Assembly (NCBI GenBank): GCA_904501765.1
Contig: CAJGCM010000085.1
Span: 1-9,149 of the forward strand
Length of the DNA stretch: 9,149 nt
From: an uncultured Clostridia bacterium
GTDB lineage: Bacteria > Bacillota > Clostridia > Oscillospirales > CAG-272
Direction of reading: 5' to 3'
Position numbers and translations under genes: made by a program. Of the stretch, positions 1 through 5,193 are shown in pieces (the first letter of the stretch is position 1; each line of letters starts with the position of its first letter). The notes under the pieces were generated by a model, which searched no databases, was not told the origin of the DNA, and was given only the letters and a program-made list of their open reading frames with translations.

Positions 1-77
1 TAGCGATAAAGCTTTGCTCACAAAGCAAGAGTGGCGCACCTGCCAAAAAAGGATATGCGCCCCGACGCAGACTGAGA
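1..77 (-). other. 3' flank of hisS with two small inverted repeats
   Basis: This stretch lies downstream of the hisS stop and holds no gene I can support. Two inverted repeats are visible: GGCGCA at 33-38 with TGCGCC at 56-61, and GCTTTG at 11-16 with CAAAGC at 21-26 (loop CTCA). Read on the minus strand, the second hairpin is followed by only TTTAT, so it is at best a weak terminator. The hisS transcript may run on into a gene beyond the window; aspS is the common downstream neighbour in this group, but nothing of it is visible here. Confidence 0.3.
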
Positions 78-1319
78 TTACATAGTGAAGGAATCTATTT
101 CAACCTCTCGCTGAGAGCCATCGGTCATATTACGAAGCTGAGCCTTGCCACACTCAATTTCAGAATCTCCTATGATAAGCGTATATTCCGCTCCTATCTT
201 GTTTGCGTATTTCATTTGAGCCTTAAGGCTTCTGCCAACTATATCACACTCGGCGTATCTTCCGGCTCTGCGAAGTCTTTCCGCAATTTCCATAGCCTTT
301 ATAACGGCAGAAGAGCCAAGGGCGGCAATATAAAGCTCGGGACGCTTACCGCTTACGTTATCAAGCCCCTGCTCCTTCATTGCTAAAACTATTCTCGTAA
401 TACCCATACCGAAGCCGATACCGGAAAGAGCGGGACCGCCGAGGGATTCTACAAGTCCGTCGTACCTTCCGCCTCCGCAGACGGTGGACTGCGCACCTAT
501 TCCCTCTGCGATAAATTCGAACACGGCACCCGTGTAATAGTCAAGGCCTCTGACTATTGAAGAGTCAATTACGTACTCTATTTTCATAGCGTCAAGAGCC
601 TGGCAGAGGGTTTTGAATTTCTCCTCGCATTCGGGGCAAAGATGCTCCACGGTTTTGGGCGCATCCTTAGCTATTTCATGACAGTCGGGGTTCTTACAGT
701 CAAGAAGACGAAGGGGGTTTTTATCAAGCCTTGTTTTACAGGTGTCGCAAAGCTTTTCCTTTTTAGATTCAAAATAGGAAACCAAAGCAGAACGGTAAGC
801 AGGGCGGCACTCACGGCAGCCTATTGAGTTTATATGAAGCTTTACATTTTTAAGCCCAAGCCGTCTGATAACCGATGCCGCAAGGGATATAGCAGTCGCA
901 TCTGCCGCAGGGCTTTCAGAGCCGAACATCTCCGTTCCGAACTGGAAGAACTCGCGGCTTCTTCCCGCCTGGGGTTTCTCGTGACGGAAGCAGGAAATTA
1001 TATAGTAGTATTTGAGGGGCATAGTGTCAGAGCATTTGCCGTTCTCTATAATTGCTCTGGCAACGGAAGCCGTTCCTTCAGGACGAAGAGATATGGAGCG
1101 ATTCTCCTCTCTGTCCGCAAAGGTATACATCTCCTTCTGCACAACGTCCGTGGTATCACCCACGCCACGCACAAAAAGCTCTGTGTTCTCAAAGGTAGGA
1201 GTTCTGATTTCTCCGTAGCCGTAATTTTCCGCTTCCTCCCTCATTATTCCCTCTATGTAACGAAAAAGTGGTGTTTCTGCGGGAAGTATATCCATCGTTC
1301 CTTTAATTTTCTGAATCAT
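78..1319 (-). CDS. hisS: Histidyl-tRNA synthetase (HisRS)
   Basis: Cytoplasmic class II aminoacyl-tRNA synthetase that charges tRNA-His with histidine using ATP. The 413-residue product has the normal family length. Visible class II features are the motif 2 loop FRHEKPQAGRSREFFQFG at residues 111-128, the histidine-binding motif VRGLDYYTG at 256-264, GGGRYDGL at 282-289, and motif 3 around GIGFGMGITRI at 300-310. An anticodon-binding domain follows from about residue 325 to the end. Between motif 2 and the HisA motif lies an insertion with eight cysteines (C168, C171, C191, C194, C208, C213, C228, C231), arranged mostly as CxxC pairs; I have seen this layout in clostridial HisRS. The ATG at 1317-1319 is supported by an AGAGAGG ribosome binding site just upstream. 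The start lies inside the end of mrnC (17-nt overlap), so the two are very likely cotranscribed and translationally coupled. Confidence 0.97.
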   Translation of the reverse strand: MIQKIKGTMDILPAETPLFRYIEGIMREEAENYGYGEIRTPTFENTELFVRGVGDTTDVVQKEMYTFADREENRSISLRPEGTASVARAIIENGKCSDTMPLKYYYIISCFRHEKPQAGRSREFFQFGTEMFGSESPAADATAISLAASVIRRLGLKNVKLHINSIGCRECRPAYRSALVSYFESKKEKLCDTCKTRLDKNPLRLLDCKNPDCHEIAKDAPKTVEHLCPECEEKFKTLCQALDAMKIEYVIDSSIVRGLDYYTGAVFEFIAEGIGAQSTVCGGGRYDGLVESLGGPALSGIGFGMGITRIVLAMKEQGLDNVSGKRPELYIAALGSSAVIKAMEIAERLRRAGRYAECDIVGRSLKAQMKYANKIGAEYTLIIGDSEIECGKAQLRNMTDGSQREVEIDSFTM

Positions 1320-1710
1320 TTTCTATTTCCTCTCTGTATGCAATTTCCATAAGGTGGGCTATTCTGTCCTCTTCTCCGAGCCAATAAAGCATTCCGATTA
1401 CAGCCTCGAAGCCCGTTGCCGTTCTGTAATCCTTATGAGATGCGTGCTTGGGTTTATTAAGATGGGTGGAATTAAACGCTCTTCTGAACGTATCCCGCTC
1501 CTCCTCGGTAAGATGCTCCTCAATTTTGCCGTATGCCGAAGCCTGCGCCTCTGCCGTCACGTATTCAAGAGAAAGCCTGTTAAGCTCCGAGGCTTTTGAA
1601 ATCCCGCGCTCCACCAGCATCTTTCTTATAAAGAGCGCATGTCTTGAATCGCCTATATACGAAAGAGCCGCCGAGGAGGGAAGATTTGCCGCTAATATTT
1701 TATCCTGCAT
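1303..1710 (-). CDS. mrnC: Mini-ribonuclease III (MrnC)
   Basis: A 135-residue, single-domain RNase III-type endonuclease lacking a dsRNA-binding domain. In Bacillus subtilis this family trims 23S rRNA precursor ends as a dimer. The N-terminal YIGDSRHALFIR block (residues 18-29) carries the catalytic-type Asp D21, and YRTATGFEAVIGMLYWLG (95-112) carries the acidic partner E102. The stretch between them, including NKPKHASHKDY, matches the positively charged RNA-contact region of the family. The length is close to the 143 residues of the B. subtilis protein. The ATG at 1708-1710 has a CGGAGA ribosome binding site about 5 nt upstream. It is the first gene of the minus-strand operon, about 42 nt from a sigma-A promoter. 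In many Bacillota mrnC sits beside cysS, so its pairing with hisS is a less common arrangement. Confidence 0.92.
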   Translation of the reverse strand: MQDKILAANLPSSAALSYIGDSRHALFIRKMLVERGISKASELNRLSLEYVTAEAQASAYGKIEEHLTEEERDTFRRAFNSTHLNKPKHASHKDYRTATGFEAVIGMLYWLGEEDRIAHLMEIAYREEIENDSEN

Positions 1711-1751
1711 TTTTTCTCCGAAACAGTTTTATTTTCGCTTTCAAATTTAAA

Positions 1752-1787
1752 TCAACATATTATACCAAATTTTTTTTACAAAATCAA
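1752..1787 (-). promoter_or_regulatory. Sigma-A promoter of mrnC-hisS with extended -10
   Basis: On the minus strand the -35 is TTGATT (1787-1782) and the -10 is TATAAT (1764-1759, a perfect match), with a 17-bp spacer. The -10 is preceded by TGG, giving an extended -10 TGnTATAAT. Transcription is expected to start near 1752, leaving a leader of about 42 nt before the mrnC ATG. The spacer contains a T/A-rich run. No operator palindrome is evident. Confidence 0.85.
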
Positions 1788-1835
1788 GGGAAAAGACAAA
1801 TATTTAGCACTATTTAAGTAATAATAAATCGCTAT

Positions 1836-1894
1836 GCAAAATATTTTAATAAAATACTTGAAATTAAGGGGCGCCGTGTGGTATACTATACGCA
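1836..1894 (+). promoter_or_regulatory. Strong promoter of the ylmE operon (UP-like element, -35, extended -10)
   Basis: The -35 is TTGAAA (1858-1863) and the -10 is TATACT (1882-1887), with an 18-bp spacer. TG at 1879-1880 makes it an extended -10. Immediately upstream, 1838-1854 reads AAAATATTTTAATAAAA, which agrees at 12 of 14 specified positions with the UP-element consensus AAAWWTWTTTTNNNAAA as I recall it, and lies within one base of the expected distance from the -35. The start point would be near 1894. With the mrnC promoter it forms a back-to-back pair whose start points are about 142 bp apart. Confidence 0.8.
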
Positions 1895-1991
1895 GCGAAT
1901 TCCGTTTTGCAAAGCGCACGTGACCAAGGATCTTGCATAAGTCCTTGTTACGGCCTACATAAATACAACCTTTTTCGGAAAATGATAAATT
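1894..1991 (+). promoter_or_regulatory. Structured 5' leader of ylmE with a bulged hairpin
   Basis: The leader from the inferred start to the ylmE ATG is about 98 nt. Positions 1919-1952 fold into a 14-pair hairpin: CGTGA (1919-1923) with TTACG (1948-1952, one G-U), CAAGGA (1925-1930) with TCCTTG (1942-1947), and CTT (1932-1934) with AAG (1939-1941). Single-base bulges sit at C1924 and T1931, and the loop is GCAT. Two more pairs (1916-1917 with 1953-1954) can form past bulge A1918. TTCCG at 1900-1904 can also pair with CGGAA at 1976-1980, which includes the weak ribosome binding site; this excludes CCGT (1902-1905) pairing with ACGG (1950-1953). No T-run follows the hairpin directly, so it is not a classical terminator. 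I do not recognise a known RNA class. Confidence 0.45.
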
Positions 1992-2687
1992 ATGGCTGAA
2001 TTTGACTATATAAAAAGAAATCTCGAAGCACTTACAGAGGATATAAAGGAAATAGCTCTTAAGGCTTCGGTGCCTGTACCAAAGCTGGTTTCTGTGACAA
2101 AAAGCGCAACCGATGAGGAGCTTGTCGCATTGATAAGATACGGAGCATCGGCAATAGGCGAAAACCGCCCTCAGGAGCTTCACCGCAGAGGAGAATTGCT
2201 TCTATCCGAGGGGCTTACGCCCGAACTGCATCAGATTGGAACTCTTCAATCCAACAAGGCGAAGCTCGTTTGCCCCTCCGCTGTTCTGATACATTCTCTT
2301 GACTCCCTCTCCTTGGCAAAGGAGCTGAACAAGCAGGGAGTGAAGCTCGGCAAAAAAATACCCGTTCTGATTGAAATAAATTCGGCGAGCGAGCCTCAAA
2401 AGGGCGGAATTGTTCCGGGTGAGGCGGAAAGGTTTCTTAACAGTATTCTCGAATTCGGGGAGTTGCAGGTTAAAGGGCTTATGACAATGGGACCCGCTGA
2501 TTGCGACAGCGCAGAATTAAGAGGATACTTCAGACTTACAAAAAAGCTTTTTGATGATTTACATTTACGCTACGGCTTTACAGAGGAGCCTGTGCTGTCA
2601 ATGGGCATGAGTGACAGCTACCCTATCGCTATTGAAGAAGGCTCAACTCTCGTAAGAGTCGGACGCAGACTATTCATAAAAAATTAA
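1992..2687 (+). CDS. ylmE: YggS/YlmE family PLP-binding protein (PLP homeostasis protein)
   Basis: A 231-residue, single-domain, fold-type III (alanine racemase-like barrel) protein that binds pyridoxal 5'-phosphate. The family (PLPBP, also YggS or YlmE) has no firmly established enzyme reaction and is linked to B6 vitamer and amino acid/keto acid balance. The PLP lysine is K37 in SVTKSAT. Other family blocks visible are AIGENRPQEL, IGTLQSNKAK, VLIEINSASEPQKGGI, KGLMTMGP, and the C-terminal phosphate-binding stretch LSMGMSDSYPIAIEEGSTLVRVGRRLF (given here as two pieces, LSMGMSDSY and EEGSTLVRVGRRLF). The family often has His in IGHLQ; here it is Thr. The ATG at 1992 has only a weak GGAA site (1977-1980). 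A five-codon frame from ATG 1982 overlaps the start. It sits immediately upstream of sepF, as in the ylmDEFGH region of B. subtilis. Confidence 0.94.
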   Translation: MAEFDYIKRNLEALTEDIKEIALKASVPVPKLVSVTKSATDEELVALIRYGASAIGENRPQELHRRGELLLSEGLTPELHQIGTLQSNKAKLVCPSAVLIHSLDSLSLAKELNKQGVKLGKKIPVLIEINSASEPQKGGIVPGEAERFLNSILEFGELQVKGLMTMGPADCDSAELRGYFRLTKKLFDDLHLRYGFTEEPVLSMGMSDSYPIAIEEGSTLVRVGRRLFIKN

Positions 2688-2700
2688 GGAGGAGCAAAAG

Positions 2701-3090
2701 ATGTTTTCAAAGTTAGCAGAAAAGCTCAACAAAAAATTAAACGAGGACGAGGAAGAAATCGAATTCAAGAAATATGACGAGGAGAAAAAGGCTCCGCAGG
2801 AAAATCCCGCACCCGCTCGCAGCTCGGTTATTAACGCAGGAGCTGACAGCAATATTGAGTTAAAGCTTGCGCACCCCGAGAGCTTCTCTGACGTTGCGGA
2901 TATCGCAGATTATCTTCTTGACGGCTGCACCGTCGTTCTCAACCTTGAGGCTATGGAGAAGGCTGAATGTCTGCGTATGCTTGATTTCCTGAACGGCGTT
3001 ACTTATACAACTGGCGGAGATATCAAGCCCGTCGCCCAGAATACTTATATCATAACTCCCAATAACGTTGACGTTCAGGGTGACAACTAA
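2701..3090 (+). CDS. sepF: Cell division protein SepF
   Basis: SepF anchors FtsZ to the membrane and aligns protofilaments at the septum. The 129-residue product has the family layout. Residues 1-14 (MFSKLAEKLNKKLN) form a short amphipathic membrane-binding helix. An acidic, Pro/Ala-rich linker covers about 15-50. The globular SepF domain runs from about 52 to 124 and includes ELKLAHPESFSDVADIAD, the TVVLNLE strand, and DFLNGVTYTTGGDI with the conserved glycine G99. An excellent AGGAGGAG ribosome binding site (2687-2694) lies 6 nt before the ATG, directly after the ylmE stop (13-nt gap), so it is cotranscribed with ylmE. It ends in tandem TAA TAA stops. No DivIVA gene is present here, although SepF and DivIVA genes are often close together. 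Confidence 0.95.
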   Translation: MFSKLAEKLNKKLNEDEEEIEFKKYDEEKKAPQENPAPARSSVINAGADSNIELKLAHPESFSDVADIADYLLDGCTVVLNLEAMEKAECLRMLDFLNGVTYTTGGDIKPVAQNTYIITPNNVDVQGDN

Positions 3091-3227
3091 TAAGCATTAC
3101 GAGCGAGTTGCGGTTCGCTATGGCCGCCGTCGATTTGCGCCTTTTTTAATCGGGAGCATTACGGTTTTTTGATTTTTACAAAATTCCTGTGCTCCCCATT
3201 TTTATCCTTTTGTATGCCGACTTTTAT
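3091..3227 (+). promoter_or_regulatory. sepF-ylmG spacer with terminator-like hairpin
   Basis: The spacer holds no convincing coding sequence. GGGAGCA (3152-3158) pairs with TGCTCCC (3190-3196). Inside, GG (3163-3164) can pair with CC (3186-3187) and TTTT (3167-3170) with AAAA (3180-3183). The stem is followed by CATTTTTATCCTTTT, a broken T-rich tail, so it may act as a partial terminator or attenuator between sepF and ylmG. A smaller AGCGA/TCGCT hairpin lies at 3102-3119. The 9-mer AGCATTACG occurs at 3093-3101 and again at 3155-3163. No convincing promoter was found. Confidence 0.3.
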
Positions 3228-3254
3228 AAGGAGATTTAGGGCGAATGCCCTTTG
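3228..3254 (+). promoter_or_regulatory. Ambiguous ribosome binding site and TTG start of ylmG
   Basis: The ylmG frame is closed upstream by TAG at 3237-3239 and contains no ATG, so initiation must be at TTG 3252 (or TTG 3264). The best Shine-Dalgarno, AAGGAG (3228-3233), is 18 nt from TTG 3252 but 11 nt from an out-of-frame ATG at 3245. A weaker AGGG at 3238-3241 is about 10 nt from the TTG. The ATG 3245 frame runs 44 codons to TAA at 3377-3379 and resembles nothing I know. Confidence 0.5.
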
Positions 3255-3539
3255 TTTTTCAGATTGGTAACCGTATTTTATTTTTTAGCGAAGCTGATTT
3301 CCATAGGTCTGTCGCTCCTGCTGTACGCTATGATGGCAAGAGCGCTATTGCCCTTTTTTATCGACGTCGAGGACAGTAAATTCTTTCTTTTTATTATGGT
3401 CATAACAGAGCCCTTCGTCGTCCCATTTCGTTTGCTTTTGGCAAAATTCAATCTATGGCAGGATTTGCCCATAGATATGTCATTCACCTTCGCTTACATC
3501 GTTTACGCCCTGGCAAATATGATTTTGCCCGTAATATAA
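3252..3539 (+). CDS. ylmG: YggT/YlmG family membrane protein
   Basis: A 95-residue integral membrane protein of the YggT family, whose biochemical role is poorly defined; members are found beside division genes and are linked to membrane or nucleoid organisation. Two hydrophobic segments are visible, at about residues 5-30 and 74-93. Between them is the family signature ITEPFVVPFRLLL (51-63), which corresponds to the conserved EPxxxPxR block. The length is normal for the family. Translation probably starts at TTG 3252, because no ATG or GTG lies upstream in frame after TAG 3237. It follows sepF as in B. subtilis (ylmF-ylmG), but the gap is 161 bp instead of the usual few bases. lspA follows after 34 nt. 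The family call rests on the EP..P.R block and the position, and I am fairly sure of it. Confidence 0.85.
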   Translation: MFFRLVTVFYFLAKLISIGLSLLLYAMMARALLPFFIDVEDSKFFLFIMVITEPFVVPFRLLLAKFNLWQDLPIDMSFTFAYIVYALANMILPVI

Positions 3540-3560
3540 CTCTTTCACAAAACACACCCG

Positions 3561-3576
3561 AAAGGAATGCGCCTTG
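3561..3576 (+). promoter_or_regulatory. Ribosome binding site fixing the TTG start of lspA
   Basis: AAAGGA at 3561-3566 lies 7 nt before TTG 3574, an ideal spacing. An ATG at 3567-3569 directly abuts the site, is out of frame, and would give only a five-codon peptide ending at TAA 3582-3584. The TTG is therefore the sensible start of lspA. Confidence 0.7.
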
Positions 3577-4215
3577 AAGATTAAGAAACTGAATTTTAAG
3601 GAATACCTTGTATATACTTTAGTTATCGCAGTGGGAATTGCAATAGACCAGCTCACTAAATTCCTTGCGGTAAAATTTCTTGAACCGATAGACACCCTGC
3701 CCCTGATAAACAAGGTCCTTCACCTGACCTATGTCGAAAACCGAGGGGCGGCTTTCGGTATGCTGGCGGATAAAAGATATATCTTTATGATTATATCCAC
3801 GGTCATGATAGTTGCCATAGGGCTTTATCTGTACCTTGGGCTTTGCGAAAAAAGGAGCTACGCTATTCCTTTAGCTATGATTGTTTCCGGCGGTATCGGT
3901 AATATGATAGACCGTATAGCCTTGGGATACGTTGTGGATTTTATAGATTTCAGACTTATAAATTTTGCCGTATTCAACGGCGCCGATTCCTTCGTTTGCG
4001 TTGGCGCATTTGCTCTCGCCCTGTTCCTGTTAATTGACATATTCAAGGAAGCCCGCGGCGAAAACAAAGAAAAGCAAGTCACGGAGGAGGCAGTGGCTGC
4101 CGAAGGCGGAAGCTCGCCTGCGGAAGAGCAAAAAGTCGCCGCTACAGAGAAAGTCGAAAAAAATACGGGAGAAGAAAGTCTCCCCGACTGTGACGACGAG
4201 GGGACTGGCCTATGA
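3574..4215 (+). CDS. lspA: Lipoprotein signal peptidase (signal peptidase II, LspA) with long C-terminal tail
   Basis: Membrane aspartyl protease (peptidase family A8) that removes the signal peptide from diacylglyceryl-modified prolipoproteins just before the lipid-bearing cysteine. Visible family blocks are DQLTK (25-29), VENRGAAFG (54-62), GGIGNMIDR (106-114) with the first catalytic Asp D113, and FNGADSF (134-140) with the second, D138. Four membrane segments fit roughly residues 12-32, 68-90, 96-115 and 138-157. The enzyme core ends near residue 158. Residues 158-213 form an extra hydrophilic tail rich in Glu, Lys, Ala and Ser and ending in an acidic stretch, so the protein is 213 residues where about 150-170 is usual. 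The start is a TTG with a good AAAGGA site. The stop overlaps the next gene's ATG as ATGA, so translation is coupled to rluD. Confidence 0.95.
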   Translation: MKIKKLNFKEYLVYTLVIAVGIAIDQLTKFLAVKFLEPIDTLPLINKVLHLTYVENRGAAFGMLADKRYIFMIISTVMIVAIGLYLYLGLCEKRSYAIPLAMIVSGGIGNMIDRIALGYVVDFIDFRLINFAVFNGADSFVCVGAFALALFLLIDIFKEARGENKEKQVTEEAVAAEGGSSPAEEQKVAATEKVEKNTGEESLPDCDDEGTGL

Positions 4216-5150
4216 TTTTCACGGTTACGGAAGCTGATAGCGGCGGAAGGTTAGATTCAACTCTCGCCTCCCTTGCAGATATATCGAGAAGCGCCGCTGC
4301 AAAGGAAATAGAGGCAGGGCGTGTAACTGTAAACGGAGCAGTTTGCGAGAAAAAATACATTCTTATGCCCGGAGATGAGATATTTTATGAGGAAGCCGAG
4401 CCGGAGGAATACGAGGCCTTGGCGGAAAACATCCCCCTCGATATAATTTACGAGGACGACGATATTATAGTAATAAACAAGCCAAAAGGGCTTGTCGTTC
4501 ACCCGGCTCCCGGCAATTATTCGGGAACTCTTGTGAATGCGCTTCTTTACCACTGCAAGGGCAGCCTTTCCGGAATTGGCGGAGTTATGCGCCCGGGAAT
4601 CGTTCACCGAATCGACAAGGACACCTCGGGACTGCTGGTCTGCGCTAAAAACGATTTTTCTCACAGGGCATTATCCGAGGAGCTTGAAAGGCACGGAATA
4701 GTAAGAGAATACCACGCATTGGTGCATGGCGGCTTCTCTTCCGACTCGGGAACGGTTGACAAGCCTATCGGAAGGCACCCTGTTGACAGAAAGAAAATGG
4801 CAGTTCTCTCCGATGCGTCGCATCACTCGAAGCCTGCCGTCACCCACTATAAGGTTGAGGAGCGGTTTGGCAGAATTACACACCTCTCCCTTGTTCTCGA
4901 AACGGGCAGAACTCACCAGATAAGGGTACATATGTACTACACGGGTCATCCGCTTCTCGGCGATGAAGTTTACGGAGGTGGCAAGAGCGCCTTTGAGAAA
5001 AAGCATGGAAAACTGCTTTCCGGTCAGGCGCTTCACGCAAAAAGGCTGACGTTGACTCACCCGAGAACAAAGGAGCGAATGACCTTTGAATCGGAGCTGC
5101 CGAGCGAATTTTTAAAGCTCCTTGAGCTTTTGAGGGCCGACGCCGAATAA
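4212..5150 (+). CDS. rluD: RluA-family 23S rRNA pseudouridine synthase (RluD/YlyB type)
   Basis: Converts specific uridines in large-subunit rRNA to pseudouridine. The 312-residue protein has an N-terminal S4 RNA-binding domain (about residues 1-60, with GGRLDSTLASL and the GRVTVNG turn at 36-42) and a catalytic RluA domain from about 75 to 300. The catalytic motif is HRIDKDTSGLLV, with D135 as the catalytic Asp. IVINKPKGLVVHPAPG (86-101) and ETGRTHQIRVHM are further family blocks. The length matches RluD-type enzymes. The exact uridine cannot be read from sequence, so rluD is a family-level name. The ATG overlaps the lspA stop by 4 nt and has a GAGGGG site (4198-4203) inside the lspA tail. 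An RluD-like gene directly after lspA is the standard arrangement in B. subtilis (ylyB). Confidence 0.93.
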   Translation: MIFTVTEADSGGRLDSTLASLADISRSAAAKEIEAGRVTVNGAVCEKKYILMPGDEIFYEEAEPEEYEALAENIPLDIIYEDDDIIVINKPKGLVVHPAPGNYSGTLVNALLYHCKGSLSGIGGVMRPGIVHRIDKDTSGLLVCAKNDFSHRALSEELERHGIVREYHALVHGGFSSDSGTVDKPIGRHPVDRKKMAVLSDASHHSKPAVTHYKVEERFGRITHLSLVLETGRTHQIRVHMYYTGHPLLGDEVYGGGKSAFEKKHGKLLSGQALHAKRLTLTHPRTKERMTFESELPSEFLKLLELLRADAE

Positions 5151-5193
5151 ACGGCTGGCGGTCATATTACATTTTATTTTAAGGATTTTTTGA

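Noticed and set aside
834..1352. A 172-codon plus-strand open frame opposite hisS
   Set aside because: It lies antisense to a clear HisRS, has low-complexity Arg/Ser-rich content, resembles no family, and has no RBS or promoter of its own.
1982..1999. Five-codon frame ATG ATA AAT TAT GGC TGA overlapping the ylmE start as a regulatory uORF
   Set aside because: The weak GGAA site is too close to this ATG for efficient initiation, and so short a frame is common by chance. It is kept only as a remark in the TTG/ATG finding.
1776..2183. A 135-codon minus-strand frame across the divergent promoter region and ylmE start
   Set aside because: It would cover two good promoters and the 5' part of ylmE, and the predicted protein is rich in Tyr, Cys and Phe with no recognisable pattern.
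3225..3230. TATAAG as a -10 for a promoter in front of ylmG
   Set aside because: No -35-like hexamer lies 16-18 bp upstream, and the bases overlap the AAGGAG ribosome binding site.
5151..5193. Terminator between rluD and the ABC-F gene
   Set aside because: The 43-nt gap is T-rich but has no stem of useful length, so cotranscription is the simpler reading.
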